Assembly (NCBI RefSeq): GCF_013030985.1
Contig: NZ_WPYP01000005.1
Span: forward strand, 1-64,000
Origin: Ruegeria arenilitoris
Lineage (GTDB): Bacteria; Pseudomonadota; Alphaproteobacteria; Rhodobacterales; Rhodobacteraceae
DNA length: 64,000 bases
Direction of reading: 5' to 3'
How positions within the stretch are numbered: position 1 is the first letter of the stretch; every line of letters begins with the position of its first letter. The notes beneath the pieces were generated by a model that saw only the letters and a list, made by a program, of their open reading frames with translations, made no database searches and was not told the DNA's origin. Position numbers and translations under genes: made by a program. This document shows positions 16,664-26,894 of the stretch, in pieces.

Positions 16664-17593
16664 ATGGTCGATATCTTTCTGCGCACGCTTCCGTTTTTTG
16701 CGATCATCGGCCTGGGATACTGGGCCGGGCGCAGCCGGTTTTTCACCGAAGAAGCAACGGCCTACCTGACCAAGTTCGTATTCTTCTTTGCGCTGTCGGC
16801 AATGCTGTTCCGTTTTGCCGCCACCCTGCCCTTTGCCGAGATTTTCAACGGTCGCCTTGTCATCGGCTATCTGCTGGGCACTATGGCAGTCTATGCGCTG
16901 GCAACGCTTGTAGCCTGGATGCGCGGGCTCGACATCCCCACCGCCGCGGTCGAGGCCCAATGCGCCGCCATCGGCAATGTCGGGTTTCTGGGCCTGCCTA
17001 TGCTGGCCTTGCTGCTGTCCGAGGCGGCCATCGGGCCTGTCATGCTGGTTCTGACGGTTGATCTGGTGGTGTTTTCCTCATTGATCGTGATTTTGATCAA
17101 TGCCGGGCGCGACGGGCGGCTGACGCCGGCGACCCTGCGTCTGATCGGGATGGGTTTGCTGAAAAATCCGATGATCGTTTCGATATCTGCCGGACTGTTG
17201 TGGTCGGCATTTCAGGTGCCGGTCCCTGACCCGCTGAACGACTTTCTGACCATTCTGGGCGGGGCCGCCACGCCGGGTGCGCTGTTTGCCATCGGCGCCT
17301 CACTGGCCTCAAAATCTGCCGAACGCGTGCAGGTTGCCGCCTGGCTGAGCTTTTGCAAGCTGGTCATCCACCCGATCTGTGTTGCCGTGGTGCTGCTGTG
17401 GCTGATCCCGGTTGCCGCGTTTCCGGCTGCGGTGGCCATCGCAGCGGCGGCGTTACCGGTGGCGGGAAATGTCTATATGCTGGCGGCTCATTACGGTGTG
17501 GCTCCGCATCGCGCATCAGCCGCCATCCTGCTGTCCACGGCGGCCAGTATCTTGACTGTGCCGGTTGTGATCGCCTGGGTCGCAACACTCTGA
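16664..17593 (+). CDS. AEC-family transporter (auxin efflux carrier superfamily)
   Basis: The 309-residue inner-membrane protein has about ten hydrophobic segments in two halves, starting MVDIFLRTLPFFAIIGLGYW, with the family's AIGNVGFLGLPM motif in the first half and LPVAGNVYMLAAHYG in the second. Family members move malonate, malate and other carboxylates or act as symporters, but specificity cannot be read here. The gene is monocistronic by spacing and divergent from the TetR regulator. Confidence 0.87.
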   Translation: MVDIFLRTLPFFAIIGLGYWAGRSRFFTEEATAYLTKFVFFFALSAMLFRFAATLPFAEIFNGRLVIGYLLGTMAVYALATLVAWMRGLDIPTAAVEAQCAAIGNVGFLGLPMLALLLSEAAIGPVMLVLTVDLVVFSSLIVILINAGRDGRLTPATLRLIGMGLLKNPMIVSISAGLLWSAFQVPVPDPLNDFLTILGGAATPGALFAIGASLASKSAERVQVAAWLSFCKLVIHPICVAVVLLWLIPVAAFPAAVAIAAAALPVAGNVYMLAAHYGVAPHRASAAILLSTAASILTVPVVIAWVATL

Positions 17594-17694
17594 GCTTCGT
17601 CTTTAAAAAATACTCTCGCCGAAGGCGCGCGGCCTTTACGCCGGGTCCTTGGAGGGTTAGCCATGTCGCGACCCAAAGCTAAGGACTTTGCCAG

Positions 17695-18528
17695 ATGGAA
17701 ACCCTTTCCGAAAACGCCTGTTTCGGTGGCGTTCAGGGCGTTTATCGCCATACCTCCGCAGCCTGCCAATGCGACATGACTTTTGGCCTGTTTCTACCCG
17801 CCGAGGCCAAGGATGGCCCGGTTCCGGTTCTGTGGTATCTGTCCGGCCTGACCTGCACCCATGAAAACGCCATGACCAAGGCGGGCGCGCAGGCCTGGGC
17901 GGCGGAACAGGGCATCGCCGTGGTCTTCCCCGACACCTCGCCGCGCGGTGAGGGCGTGGCCGATCACGAAGACTATGATCTGGGCCAGGGTGCGGGGTTC
18001 TATGTGAACGCAACGCAACCCCCCTGGGCGCCACATTTCAACATGTGGGACTACGTGGCCGAGGAATTGCCGGCCCTGCTGGCTGAAAACTTCGCCATCG
18101 ACATGGACCGTCAGGCCATCACCGGCCATTCGATGGGTGGCCATGGCGCGCTGACGCTGGCGATGAACCTGCCGGACCGGTTCCGGTCGGTCTCGGCCTT
18201 TGCGCCGATCTCGAACCCGACCGGATCGGATTGGGGTCGCAAACAGCTGAGCGCTTATCTGGGCGATGACGAGGCCGCATGGGCCAAGCATGATGCCTCG
18301 GTGCTGATGAAGGAAAAAGGGTTTGACGGCCCGATCCTGATCGACACCGGCACCAATGATCAGTTCATCGACCTGCTGCGCCCCGAGGCGCTGGCCCAAG
18401 CGATCGCCGCGCGCCGTCAGCAGGCCACCAATCGCCTGCAGCCCGGCTATGACCATTCCTATTTCTTTGTGTCCACCTTCATGGAAGACCACATCACCTT
18501 CCACGCCGAAGCGCTGTACGGAGACTGA
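17695..18528 (+). CDS. fghA: S-formylglutathione hydrolase
   Basis: This is a 277-residue alpha/beta hydrolase of the esterase D family, which hydrolyses S-formylglutathione to formate and glutathione in formaldehyde detoxification. The nucleophile motif GHSMGGHGAL gives Ser146. The family text LSGLTCTHENAM and the catalytic His in YDHSYFF are present. Length matches the family. It lies 3 bases before the transhydrogenase gene. The glutathione-dependent formaldehyde dehydrogenase that should precede it in the pathway is not in this window. Confidence 0.95.
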   Translation: METLSENACFGGVQGVYRHTSAACQCDMTFGLFLPAEAKDGPVPVLWYLSGLTCTHENAMTKAGAQAWAAEQGIAVVFPDTSPRGEGVADHEDYDLGQGAGFYVNATQPPWAPHFNMWDYVAEELPALLAENFAIDMDRQAITGHSMGGHGALTLAMNLPDRFRSVSAFAPISNPTGSDWGRKQLSAYLGDDEAAWAKHDASVLMKEKGFDGPILIDTGTNDQFIDLLRPEALAQAIAARRQQATNRLQPGYDHSYFFVSTFMEDHITFHAEALYGD

Positions 18529-18531
18529 GAC

Positions 18532-19989
18532 ATGAGAAAATTCGACTATGATCTGATCATCATCGGGTCCGGTCCGTCCGGGCGCTCGGCGGCGATTCAG
18601 GCGGGCAAACTGAAACGCCGGGTGCTGGTGATCGACCGCAAGGATCGGTTTGGCGGCGTTTCGGTGCACACCGGAACCATCCCGTCCAAGACGCTGCGCG
18701 AGACGGTGCTGAACCTGTCCGGCTGGCGCGAGCGCAGCTTTTACGGCCGCTCCTACCGGGTCAAGGATCAAATCCGTGCCGAGGACCTGAAGGCGCGCCT
18801 GCACATGACGCTGGACCACGAGGTCGACGTGCTGGAACACCAGTTCAACCGCAACCACGTGGAAACTCTGGATGGTCTGGCCAAATTCACCGGCCCGCAC
18901 GAGGTTGAGGTCGCCACGGATGCGGGTGAAACCACGCGCCTGACGGCGGCCAAGTTCCTGATCGCGACGGGAACCAAGACTTATCGCCCTGAATATGTGC
19001 CCTTCAATGGCAAGACGGTCGTGGATGGGGATGAGTTCCTTGAGATGGCCGAAATCCCGCGCTCGCTGGTCGTGATCGGGGCCGGGGTGATCGGGGTGGA
19101 ATACGCCACCATGTTCTCGGCGCTGGACGTGCGGGTGACGCTGATCGAGCCGCGTGAAACCTTCCTGGATTTCATCGATAGCCGGCTGATCCATGATTTC
19201 ACCCATCAGATTCGTGAAAACGGTGTTGATCTGCGCCTGGGATCCGCCGTGGAAAAGATCGAAGATGCGGGGGACCACGTCGAAGTCACGCTCGACAACG
19301 GCCGCCATGTCAGGGCCGAGATGCTGTTGTTTGCTGCCGGTCGCATGGGCGCGACGTCCAAGCTGAATCTGGAGGCTGTCGGGCTGGAAACGGACCACCG
19401 CAACCGGATCAAGGTGGATCGCAAGACCTATCAGACCGCCGTGCCGCATATCTATGCGACCGGCGACGTGATCGGGCACCCCTCGCTGGCTTCGACCTCG
19501 CTACAGCAAGGCCGCGTCGCCGCCTGTCATGCGCTGGACACACCCACCCTGCCCGAAAGCCCGTGGTATCCTTATGGCATCTACTCGGTGCCCGAGATCT
19601 CCACTTGCGGTATGTCCGAGGAGGAACTTCAGGAACGCGGCATTCCTTATGAGGTTGGCGTGGCCCGGTTCCGTGAAACCTCGCGCGGGCATATCATGGG
19701 CCTGGAGCACGGGATGCTGAAGATGCTGTTCTCGCTGAAAACCCGCCGGGTTCTTGGTGTTCAGATTGTCGGCGAAGGTGCGACCGAGCTGATCCACATC
19801 GCGCAGGCGGTGCTGAACCTGAAAGGTACGGTGGACTACTTTGTGCAGAACACGTTCAACTATCCGACGCTGGCGGAGGCCTACAAGATCGCCGGTCTGG
19901 ACGCGTTCAACCGGATGCCAATCCCGGAAGAGTTCAAGGTGCGCAAGAAACCCGCTGAACCCGCAAAGAAGCAGGTCAAGAAGGCGTGA
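18532..19989 (+). CDS. sthA: Si-specific soluble NAD(P)+ transhydrogenase
   Basis: The 485-residue FAD protein has an FAD-binding GSGPSG (12-17), a central NAD(P)-binding [14 protein letters not shown], and a C-terminal dimerisation domain ([16 protein letters not shown]). The position where disulfide reductases carry CxxxxC reads [10 protein letters not shown], so the redox cysteines are absent, as in SthA. It exchanges reducing equivalents between NADPH and NAD+. The C-terminus is Lys-rich. It sits between fghA and a DUF188 gene and overlaps the latter by 4 bases (GTGA). Confidence 0.93.
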   Translation: MRKFDYDLIIIGSGPSGRSAAIQAGKLKRRVLVIDRKDRFGGVSVHTGTIPSKTLRETVLNLSGWRERSFYGRSYRVKDQIRAEDLKARLHMTLDHEVDVLEHQFNRNHVETLDGLAKFTGPHEVEVATDAGETTRLTAAKFLIATGTKTYRPEYVPFNGKTVVDGDEFLEMAEIPRSLVVIGAGVIGVEYATMFSALDVRVTLIEPRETFLDFIDSRLIHDFTHQIRENGVDLRLGSAVEKIEDAGDHVEVTLDNGRHVRAEMLLFAAGRMGATSKLNLEAVGLETDHRNRIKVDRKTYQTAVPHIYATGDVIGHPSLASTSLQQGRVAACHALDTPTLPESPWYPYGIYSVPEISTCGMSEEELQERGIPYEVGVARFRETSRGHIMGLEHGMLKMLFSLKTRRVLGVQIVGEGATELIHIAQAVLNLKGTVDYFVQNTFNYPTLAEAYKIAGLDAFNRMPIPEEFKVRKKPAEPAKKQVKKA

Positions 19990-20441
19990 CCACGCTCTAT
20001 GTCGATGGCGATGCCTGCCCGGTAAAAGCCGAGGCCGAACGGGTAGCAACCCGGCACAAGGTGCCGATGGCGCTGGTGTCAAACGGCGGGCTGCGGCCAT
20101 CGGCCAACCCTCTGGTGCAGGTGGTCATCGTGGCGGAGGGCGCGGACGAGGCGGATAAGTGGATTGCCGAGCGTTGCGGGCCTGGGGATGTGGTGGTGAC
20201 CTCGGACATCCCATTGGCCGCGAAATGCGTGGAAGCCGGCGCGCGCGTCTTGCGCCCGAATGGTGAGGCGTTTACGGCCGCCAATATTGGCCAGCAACTG
20301 GCGATGCGCGACCTGATGGCGGATCTGCGCGCGGCCAATCCGCTGGGCGCAGGCGGTGGTGGTAAACCCTTTGGCAAGGCGGACCGGTCCCGGTTTCTGG
20401 ATGCGCTGGAGCGGGAATTGAGGGCAGCCTTGCGGGGCTAA
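19986..20441 (+). CDS. YaiI/YqxD family protein (DUF188)
   Basis: This 151-residue protein starts with GTG at 19986, overlapping the sthA stop as GTGA. It opens [20 protein letters not shown], the conserved YaiI/YqxD start with a PIN-like acidic motif (DGDACPVK). A further conserved block reads [19 protein letters not shown]. The family is widespread, and its members are suspected nucleases without firm biochemical assignment. Coupling to sthA looks translational and not necessarily functional. Confidence 0.9.
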   Translation: MTTLYVDGDACPVKAEAERVATRHKVPMALVSNGGLRPSANPLVQVVIVAEGADEADKWIAERCGPGDVVVTSDIPLAAKCVEAGARVLRPNGEAFTAANIGQQLAMRDLMADLRAANPLGAGGGGKPFGKADRSRFLDALERELRAALRG

Positions 20442-20458
20442 CCCTCCCGCCCGTCGGC

Positions 20459-20481
20459 GACGCATCAAAGATGCGTCTTCT
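20459..20481 (+). terminator. Hairpin after the fghA-sthA-DUF188 operon
   Basis: A perfect 8-bp stem (20459-20466 with 20470-20477) with an AAA loop is followed by a weak pyrimidine run (TTCTCT). It lies 18 bases past the operon stop. It is probably an intrinsic terminator, though the U-tract is poor. Confidence 0.45.
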
Positions 20482-20585
20482 CTGGTTGGGCCGGGCAGCG
20501 CTGCGCGCTGCGGTTCCGCCCTTGTCAATCCGGGCGGGTATTGGTTCAGTCGGTGCAAACTGGATTGATTTGACAGGGGCAAAGC

Positions 20586-21206
20586 ATGCCGATTGAAGCC
20601 GTGGTTTTCGACATCGGGAACGTTCTGATCGAATGGCAGCCGGAGCGCTATTACGACAAGGTCATTGGCGAAGAGCGCCGTCGCGCCATGTTCGCCGAGG
20701 TCGATCTGCACGGGATGAACGATCTGGTGGATCAGGGGCATCATTTCACCAACACGATCTATGACTGGGCCGAGAAGTACCCCGAATGGCGTGATGAGAT
20801 CCGCATGTGGCATGACAAGTGGATCGAGCTGGCCGCACCCGAAATCCCGCATTCCGTTCGTCTGCAGCGTGCCTTGCGCACCAAGAATATCCCCGTTTTT
20901 GCGCTGACCAATTTCGGGGTGCAGAATTTCGACTATGCCACCACGGTTTACCCGTTTCTGAACGAGTTTGATCGGCACTATGTCTCGGGCCGCATGAAGG
21001 CAGTGAAACCGTATGTCCCGATCTATGAGATGGTCGAGGCCGATTGCGGCGTGGCGCCCGAGGCTTTGCTGTTCGCGGATGACCGGATCGACAATATCGA
21101 AACGGCGCGGGCGCGTGGGTGGCAAACGCATCACTTCACCGGCCCGCAAGGCTGGGCGGCCCGCCTGGTGTCCGAAGGTTTGTTGACCAAGGAAGAGGCC
21201 CGATGA
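20586..21206 (+). CDS. HAD-superfamily hydrolase (IA type)
   Basis: This 206-residue phosphatase-fold protein has motif I VVFDIGNVLIEW, motif II near FALTNFG, and motif IV LLFADDRIDNIETARARGW. The first Asp of motif I is present, but the usual second Asp (DxD) is Asn (DIGN), as in the YihX/dehalogenase-like branch. Substrate is unknown; sugar phosphates are typical for the family. A GGGGC lies before the ATG. Its stop overlaps the next gene (ATGA). Confidence 0.85.
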   Translation: MPIEAVVFDIGNVLIEWQPERYYDKVIGEERRRAMFAEVDLHGMNDLVDQGHHFTNTIYDWAEKYPEWRDEIRMWHDKWIELAAPEIPHSVRLQRALRTKNIPVFALTNFGVQNFDYATTVYPFLNEFDRHYVSGRMKAVKPYVPIYEMVEADCGVAPEALLFADDRIDNIETARARGWQTHHFTGPQGWAARLVSEGLLTKEEAR

Positions 21207-22111
21207 ACGCCCTGCAAATCCCGTTTGCCGAGGGAGAGGCCAATCTGGACTGGGTGGAACTGACCCAAGCCTTTGCAGAAGGGCATCAGCGCTCCAAGGC
21301 TCAGATAGAAGATACGTTCCTATATCGCGGCGCGGACACGCTACTGTCGCGGTCGGCCTGGATTGATGGGCTGGGCATCGCCGTGAAATCCATCACCATT
21401 TTCCCGGGCAATGTTCAGGCTGGGCGCCCTGCGATCGATGGGTCCGTCTGCATTTACGACGACACCGATGGGCGATTGGCGGCATTGGTCGACTTTTTCC
21501 TGGTAACCAAGTGGAAAACAGCCGGAGACAGCCTGCTGGGCGCGCTGCGTTTGGCGAACCCGGACAGCCGCAACATCCTGATCGTGGGCGCGGGGCCGGT
21601 GGCCCGGTCCCTGTGCGAAGCCTTTGCTGCAGGTTTCCCGAAAGCCAAAATACGAGTGTGGAACCGCACCACTGCCAAGGCCGAAGCTATGGCCGGGACA
21701 CTAGGGCATATCGACGTCGAATATGATCTGGCGGATGCGGTAGACCGGGCCGATATTGTAGTAACGGCCACAATGAGCACACAACCCTTCATCAAGGGCG
21801 AATGGTTGCGCCCCGGGCAGCATCTGAACCTTGTCGGTGCGTATAAGCCGGAAATGCGCGAGGCCGAAGACCTCGCACTACAACGTGCCCGTATTTACAT
21901 GGACAGTTTTGACTCAACCGTTGATCATATTGGTGAGATCAAGATTCCGATCGAACAGGGCGTGATCACGCGCGGCGATTTGGTAGCCGATTTCTATGAT
22001 CTGGACCAGTTTGCCCCCGACCCAACCGCGATCACGCTGTTCAAGAATGGTGGTGGCGCGCATCTGGACCTGATGACCAGCCAATACATCATCAGCAAAT
22101 ACCAGGCGTGA
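21203..22111 (+). CDS. Ornithine cyclodeaminase/mu-crystallin family protein
   Basis: The 302-residue protein has a family N-terminal lobe and a Rossmann lobe with ILIVGAGPVARSLCEAF. Other conserved text is VDFFLVTKWKTAGDSLLG (Lys-containing active-site loop) and TATMSTQPFIKGEWLRPGQH. The start at 21203 overlaps the HAD stop. The family includes ornithine cyclodeaminase, alanine dehydrogenase, ketimine reductases and the iminosuccinate reductase of the beta-hydroxyaspartate cycle. I cannot decide among these. No other beta-hydroxyaspartate-cycle gene is nearby. It converges directly with an MFS gene, whose stop is adjacent. Confidence 0.82.
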   Translation: MNALQIPFAEGEANLDWVELTQAFAEGHQRSKAQIEDTFLYRGADTLLSRSAWIDGLGIAVKSITIFPGNVQAGRPAIDGSVCIYDDTDGRLAALVDFFLVTKWKTAGDSLLGALRLANPDSRNILIVGAGPVARSLCEAFAAGFPKAKIRVWNRTTAKAEAMAGTLGHIDVEYDLADAVDRADIVVTATMSTQPFIKGEWLRPGQHLNLVGAYKPEMREAEDLALQRARIYMDSFDSTVDHIGEIKIPIEQGVITRGDLVADFYDLDQFAPDPTAITLFKNGGGAHLDLMTSQYIISKYQA

Positions 22112-23350
22112 TCAGGCGGCGACCACCTGAGGTCTGTTCTCGCGGATAGGCAGGTGGACGATGGCGCTGAGGGCGCCGACGCCCACACCGATCCACCAGA
22201 CCATCGTGTAGTCGCCATAAACGTCATACATACGGCCACCTAGCCAGACGCCGAGGAATCCCCCGATCTGGTGGCTGAGGAACACGAAGCCATAAAGCGT
22301 CCCCATGTAGCGCAGCCCATAGAGATGCGCGACAAGGCCCGAGGTCAGGGGCACCGTGGCCAGCCAGAGCGAGCCCATGACGACCGAGAACACGATGACC
22401 GACATCGGGGTGATGGGCATGAGGATGAAGATCGCCGCCGCCAGTGTGCGACCGGTATAAATGGCTGCCAGCAGGTATTTCTTGGGAAAGTGATTGCCAG
22501 CCCAGCCCGCCAGCAGCGTACCGCCGATATTCGCCAGCCCCACCAGCGAGATGGCCACGGCCCCAAGGGCCGAAGTGGTTGTGATGCCCAGTGAATGCAG
22601 GACGCCGCCGGGTTGGATCGGGCCGCACATCTCGGTCACGAAAGCAGGGAAATGGGCGGTGATAAAGGCCAGCTGATAGCCGCAGCTGAAAAAGCCCAGG
22701 AAGATCATCGCGTAAGACGGGTCGCGGAAGGCGCGGCCCAGAATCTGGCCCATGCTTTCTTCCAGTTCGGTTTTGCTGACCGGTTGCGGCGCGCGCATGA
22801 AAGGCAGCGTCAGCACAAGGGCTAGGATTGCAGCGGCAAAGACGATGAAGACCTGCTGCCACGGCAGGAAGCTCAATAGCCACTCGGCCGTTGGGGCACC
22901 GATCACCTGACCGAAACTGCCCGCCGCCGTGACAATGGCCAGAGACATCGAGCGGTTCTTGTCCGACGAGGCGCGCCCGACTACGGCCAGCACAACGCCA
23001 AAGCCGGTGCCTGCGATACCAAAGCCCACAAGCCAGGCGTACATCTGGTGTCCGAACGGCGTAATCGACCATGCCGACAACACCATCCCGGCGGCATAGG
23101 TCAACGCACCCAGAATGATGGCCTTGCGGTCCCCGATCTTTTCCGCAATCGCCGCAAAGATCGGCTGCCCGATGCCCCAGGCGAGGTTCTGGATTGCAAT
23201 CGCCAGCGAGAAATCGGTGCGCAGCCAGCCAAACTCGCTGGCGATGGGGATCTGAAACACCCCAAATGACGCGCGCACGGCGAAACTGACCGTGATGATG
23301 ATACATCCAACGATCAGGATCGGGTTCAACAGGCGGGCAGATTGCGGCAT
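22112..23350 (-). CDS. MFS transporter (about 12 membrane segments)
   Basis: This 412-residue inner-membrane protein has roughly twelve hydrophobic segments. The loop 2-3 motif is degenerate (AAIAEKIGDRKAIILG), and it has the OFA/monocarboxylate-like N-terminus VRASFGVFQIPIASEFGWLR. Two-lobe symmetry is visible, with a central cytoplasmic loop about 195-220. Specificity is unknown; monocarboxylates or dicarboxylates are plausible. The stop codon directly abuts that of the convergent cyclodeaminase-like gene. Confidence 0.87.
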   Translation of the reverse strand: MPQSARLLNPILIVGCIIITVSFAVRASFGVFQIPIASEFGWLRTDFSLAIAIQNLAWGIGQPIFAAIAEKIGDRKAIILGALTYAAGMVLSAWSITPFGHQMYAWLVGFGIAGTGFGVVLAVVGRASSDKNRSMSLAIVTAAGSFGQVIGAPTAEWLLSFLPWQQVFIVFAAAILALVLTLPFMRAPQPVSKTELEESMGQILGRAFRDPSYAMIFLGFFSCGYQLAFITAHFPAFVTEMCGPIQPGGVLHSLGITTTSALGAVAISLVGLANIGGTLLAGWAGNHFPKKYLLAAIYTGRTLAAAIFILMPITPMSVIVFSVVMGSLWLATVPLTSGLVAHLYGLRYMGTLYGFVFLSHQIGGFLGVWLGGRMYDVYGDYTMVWWIGVGVGALSAIVHLPIRENRPQVVAA

Positions 23351-23498
23351 CGTGACCTCGGGGATTGGGTTCGGCGGAAGTTAGCGGTTTTGCACACAGC
23401 GTCAAATCAGCAGATTTTCGGTCTCGGTTCAGGAAAATTGATGCGTCGGCAAAATGGCTGCTTTTCAAGCCTTAATGGGGGCGCTATGGCTCGGGTTC

Positions 23499-24557
23499 AT
23501 GACGGATTTAATTTCGATTTATAACGACCGGGTTGCTCAGGGCATCCTGACAAGAGATGACGCGCAAGAGGCCGTGCTGCCCCATTTCGAGCGCATTCGT
23601 GCAGCCCTTGCGGCTCCGGTCAAGCGAGGGCTGTTTCGCAAGGCCCCTTTGCCACCGAAAGGGTTGTATCTTTGGGGTGGCGTCGGGCGCGGCAAGTCCA
23701 TGCTGATGGATATGTTCGTTGATGCGCTGGGGGATATCCCAGCGCGACGCGTGCATTTCCACGCTTTCATGCAGGAAATCCATGCGGGTATGCATAAGGC
23801 TCGTCAGGACGGGGTCGAGGATGCGCTGGCCCCGGTGGCGCAGGAGGTAGTGAAAACGGTCAAACTGCTGGCCTTTGATGAGATGCAGATCACCGACATC
23901 ACCGATGCGATGATCGTGGGGCGTTTGTTTGACATGTTGTACGAGGGTGGGGTTGTGGTCGTGACGACCTCGAACCGGCATCCCGATGACCTGTACAAGG
24001 ACGGGTTGAACCGGCAGCTGTTTCTGCCGTTCATCGCACATATCAAGGAACAGCTTCAGGTTTGGGAACTGGTCTCACCCACCGATTACCGACAGAACCG
24101 GCTTGAGGGCGCGCCGGTCTATTTCACGCCGATCGGCCCGGAAGCACGTCAAAGCATTCGCAGTGTCTGGAACGACTTGTCCGGCGGTGCAGCGGAACCG
24201 CTGATCTTGCAGGTTAAAGGCCGCGCTGTTGAGCTTCCGGCTTTTCGCAATGGCGTCGCGCGGGCGTCGTTCTACGATCTGTGCGGGCGGATGCTGGGGC
24301 CTGCGGATTATCTGGCGATTGCCGAGGAACTGAAGGTGCTGGTGTTGGAAGACATCCCGCGCCTGTCACGGAACAACTTCAACGAAGCCAAGCGGTTCGT
24401 GACCCTAATCGATGCGCTTTATGAAGCGAGGGTACGTCTGATCTGTTCTGCCGCAGCCGAGCCCGAGATGTTGTATGTCGAGGGCGAAGGGACGTTTGAA
24501 TTTGAACGCACCGCCTCGCGCCTGCGCGAGATGCAGGATCAGGATTGGGGGAAATAG
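23499..24557 (+). CDS. zapE: AFG1/ZapE-family ATPase
   Basis: Taking the ATG at 23499 (MTDLISIYNDRVAQGILTRD) gives 352 residues. Walker A is GGVGRGKSMLMDMF, Walker B is VKLLAFDEMQITDI, and sensor-like TTSNRHPDDLYKDGLNRQ follows; all are diagnostic of the AFG1-like AAA family. In E. coli the homologue (ZapE) associates with the division ring; the mitochondrial form handles respiratory chain subunits. An upstream in-frame opening at 23454 adds 15 residues without support. Confidence 0.9.
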   Translation: MTDLISIYNDRVAQGILTRDDAQEAVLPHFERIRAALAAPVKRGLFRKAPLPPKGLYLWGGVGRGKSMLMDMFVDALGDIPARRVHFHAFMQEIHAGMHKARQDGVEDALAPVAQEVVKTVKLLAFDEMQITDITDAMIVGRLFDMLYEGGVVVVTTSNRHPDDLYKDGLNRQLFLPFIAHIKEQLQVWELVSPTDYRQNRLEGAPVYFTPIGPEARQSIRSVWNDLSGGAAEPLILQVKGRAVELPAFRNGVARASFYDLCGRMLGPADYLAIAEELKVLVLEDIPRLSRNNFNEAKRFVTLIDALYEARVRLICSAAAEPEMLYVEGEGTFEFERTASRLREMQDQDWGK

Positions 24558-24606
24558 GGGCGCGCTGCCCCCGCCGCGCTTTGCGCGCCTCCCCCGAGGT
24601 TTTTTG
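24557..24606 (+). terminator. Probable terminator between zapE and folC
   Basis: A GC-rich imperfect inverted repeat (GGGGCGCGC near 24557 against GCGCGCCTCCCC near 24583) is followed by TTTTTT at 24600-24605. It lies directly after the zapE stop in the convergent gap. Confidence 0.45.
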
Positions 24607-24632
24607 CCAGATGAAGCTTTGGCGGGCTTTCT

Positions 24633-25907
24633 TCAGCCGTTTTCGCGCAGGATGTTCCCGGCCAGGTAAAGCGAGCCGCATATCAGTACGCGGGCCTGCG
24701 GGTCTGCCGCCACGATTGTGTTCAGCGCATCGGCAACGCTGTCGGCGGTTGTCGCAGGCAGGTTGACCTTGGCCGCAGCGGCGGCGGTGTCTTCGGCGCT
24801 GAGCGTGGCGGCCTCTCCGGGAATGGAAACGGCGGTCAGGCTTTGCGCCTGTTTCGCCAGCGGGGCCAGATAGCCGGAGACGTCCTTGGTGTTGAGCATA
24901 CCGCAGATCATATGCGTGGGGCGGTCGGGCAGCTTGGCCAGAACGTCAGCCAGCGCGATTCCGGCGGCGGCGTTGTGGCCGCCATCCAACCACAGCTCGG
25001 CCTGCGGAGCGGCTGCGACCAGCGGACCGGTCTTCAGGCGCTGCATCCGCGCGGGCCATTCGGCTTTGGTCACGGCGGCCTCATAGGCATCGTCGCCCAG
25101 GTTCAGGTGACGCAGCACGGCTAGCGCGGCGCCAGCGTTCTGGATCTGGTGTGCGCCCAGCAGGTTCGGCAGTGGCAGGTCGCGCAGGCCGGTTTCGTCC
25201 TGATAGATCAGGCGCCCGTTTTCCTCATGCACGTGCCAGTGCTGGCCGTGGACCAGCAGCGGAGCCCCTAGGCGCGCGGCGGTGTATTCGATGACCTCAA
25301 GCGCCTCGTCCGGTTGCGGGCCGACGATGCAGGGCACGCCCGGCTTTATGATGCCAGCCTTTTCGGCGGCGATCTTGCCAAGTGTGTCGCCCAGAAACTG
25401 TTCGTGGTCGATTGACACTGGTGTGATCACTGTGACCGCCGGTTGGTGGACGACATTGGTGGCATCCAGACGGCCGCCCAAGCCGACCTCAAGCAGCGTG
25501 TAATCTGCTTTTACCCGGGCAAAAGCCAGCAGGGCGGCGCAGGTCGTGATCTCGAAATAGGTGATGTTTTCGCCATTGTTGGCTGCGTAGCATTCGTCCA
25601 GAACCGCCGTCAGGTCAGGTTCCGAGATCAGCTCTCCGGCCAGGCGAATGCGTTCGTGGAACCGCGCCAGATGCGGCGAGGTATAGGCATGGGCCGACAG
25701 CCCTGCCCCTTCCAGCCCGGCCCGGATCATGGCCTGGGTCGAGCCCTTGCCGTTGGTGCCGGCGATGTGGATCACCGGCGGCAATTTGGTCTGCGGGTTG
25801 TCCAGAGCATCCAGCAGGCGCCAGACACGGTCCAAGGTCAGGTCAATGATCTTGGGGTGCAGGGCCATCATCCGGTCAAGGATGAGGTCAGATGTCTGGC
25901 CGGTCAT
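24633..25907 (-). CDS. folC: Bifunctional folylpolyglutamate synthase/dihydrofolate synthase
   Basis: This 424-residue Mur-ligase-fold enzyme adds glutamate to dihydropteroate and folates. The ATP-binding loop is GTNGKGST (50-57), and the [13 protein letters not shown] and [21 protein letters not shown] motifs are present (here [20 protein letters not shown]). The C-terminal domain has the [14 protein letters not shown] end. Its start overlaps the accD stop by 4 bases. accD-folC is a common alphaproteobacterial pair. Confidence 0.94.
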   Translation of the reverse strand: MTGQTSDLILDRMMALHPKIIDLTLDRVWRLLDALDNPQTKLPPVIHIAGTNGKGSTQAMIRAGLEGAGLSAHAYTSPHLARFHERIRLAGELISEPDLTAVLDECYAANNGENITYFEITTCAALLAFARVKADYTLLEVGLGGRLDATNVVHQPAVTVITPVSIDHEQFLGDTLGKIAAEKAGIIKPGVPCIVGPQPDEALEVIEYTAARLGAPLLVHGQHWHVHEENGRLIYQDETGLRDLPLPNLLGAHQIQNAGAALAVLRHLNLGDDAYEAAVTKAEWPARMQRLKTGPLVAAAPQAELWLDGGHNAAAGIALADVLAKLPDRPTHMICGMLNTKDVSGYLAPLAKQAQSLTAVSIPGEAATLSAEDTAAAAAKVNLPATTADSVADALNTIVAADPQARVLICGSLYLAGNILRENG

Positions 25908-26836
25908 TTCTCGCCCGCGTCCTCAGCCGGTGCTTCGGCAGGGGTTTCTTCGGGCTCGGGCGCAGGCAGGTCGCCTTTGACCGCCGGAGGCTGGTTCATC
26001 AGCATACGTGTGATGGTGATCAGCTCTTCGCGCATTTCGGTGCGTTTGGTGACGCGGTCCAGCATCCCGTGATCCAGCAGATATTCGGCGCGCTGGAACC
26101 CTTCGGGCAGTTTTTCACGGATGGTCTGTTCGATCACGCGAGGCCCGGCAAAGCAGATCAGCGCGTTGGGTTCCGAGATATGCACATCGCCCAGCATTGC
26201 GTAGGATGCCGTCACGCCGCCCGTGGTCGGATGGGTCAGCACGACAATATAGGGCAGGTTCGCCTCTTTCAGCATCTCGACGGCCACGGTGGTCCGCGGC
26301 ATCTGCATCAGGCTGAGGATACCTTCCTGCATTCGTGCGCCGCCCGCGGCCGAGAACAGGATCAGCGGGCGCTTGAGCTTCACCGCCTCTTGCGCGGCGG
26401 CGATGATGGCGTTGCCGACATACATGCCCATCGAGCCGCCCATGAACGAGAAATCCTGCGCGGCGGCGACGATAGGCGTGCGGCCAATCTCTCCGCTGGC
26501 GACCAGCATCGCCTCTTTCTCACCGGTCTTTTTCTGCGCGGCTTTCATGCGGTCGGGATACTTCTTCTGATCGCGAAAATGCAGCGGGTCGTCTTTGGGC
26601 GCAGGTACCTCGACCTCGGTGAAAATTCCACCGTCGAACAGGTGCTTGAACCGATCGCGCGGGGTGATCGCCATGTGGTGACCGCACTGGGTGCAGACGT
26701 TCTGATTTTCCGCCAACTCGCGGTGGAACAGCATCGTGCCGCATTCGTCGCACTTGTGCCATAGGTTTTCGGGCACTTCCCGGCGCGAGAAGATCGAGTT
26801 GATCCGGGGGCGGACGTAGTTTGTGATCCAGTTCAT
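25904..26836 (-). CDS. accD: Acetyl-CoA carboxylase carboxyltransferase subunit beta
   Basis: The 310-residue protein has the N-terminal four-Cys zinc finger (C29, C32, C48, C51: [10 protein letters not shown] and CTQCGHHM) and a crotonase-fold carboxyltransferase domain with [19 protein letters not shown] and [16 protein letters not shown]. The C-terminal tail is Pro/Glu/Ala-rich. It forms the carboxyltransferase with AccA, which is not in the window, making malonyl-CoA. It is coupled with folC and preceded by a CPBP gene 58 bases upstream. Confidence 0.96.
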   Translation of the reverse strand: MNWITNYVRPRINSIFSRREVPENLWHKCDECGTMLFHRELAENQNVCTQCGHHMAITPRDRFKHLFDGGIFTEVEVPAPKDDPLHFRDQKKYPDRMKAAQKKTGEKEAMLVASGEIGRTPIVAAAQDFSFMGGSMGMYVGNAIIAAAQEAVKLKRPLILFSAAGGARMQEGILSLMQMPRTTVAVEMLKEANLPYIVVLTHPTTGGVTASYAMLGDVHISEPNALICFAGPRVIEQTIREKLPEGFQRAEYLLDHGMLDRVTKRTEMREELITITRMLMNQPPAVKGDLPAPEPEETPAEAPAEDAGEK

Positions 26837-26894
26837 GTCGGAACCTTGTTATGCGGCTTTGACGTCAAATAAGACGCAACGGCAGGAAATGCAA

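Noticed and set aside
18532-19989. Dihydrolipoamide dehydrogenase or glutathione reductase
   Set aside because: The CxxxxC redox motif is missing ([10 protein letters not shown]), which fits SthA.
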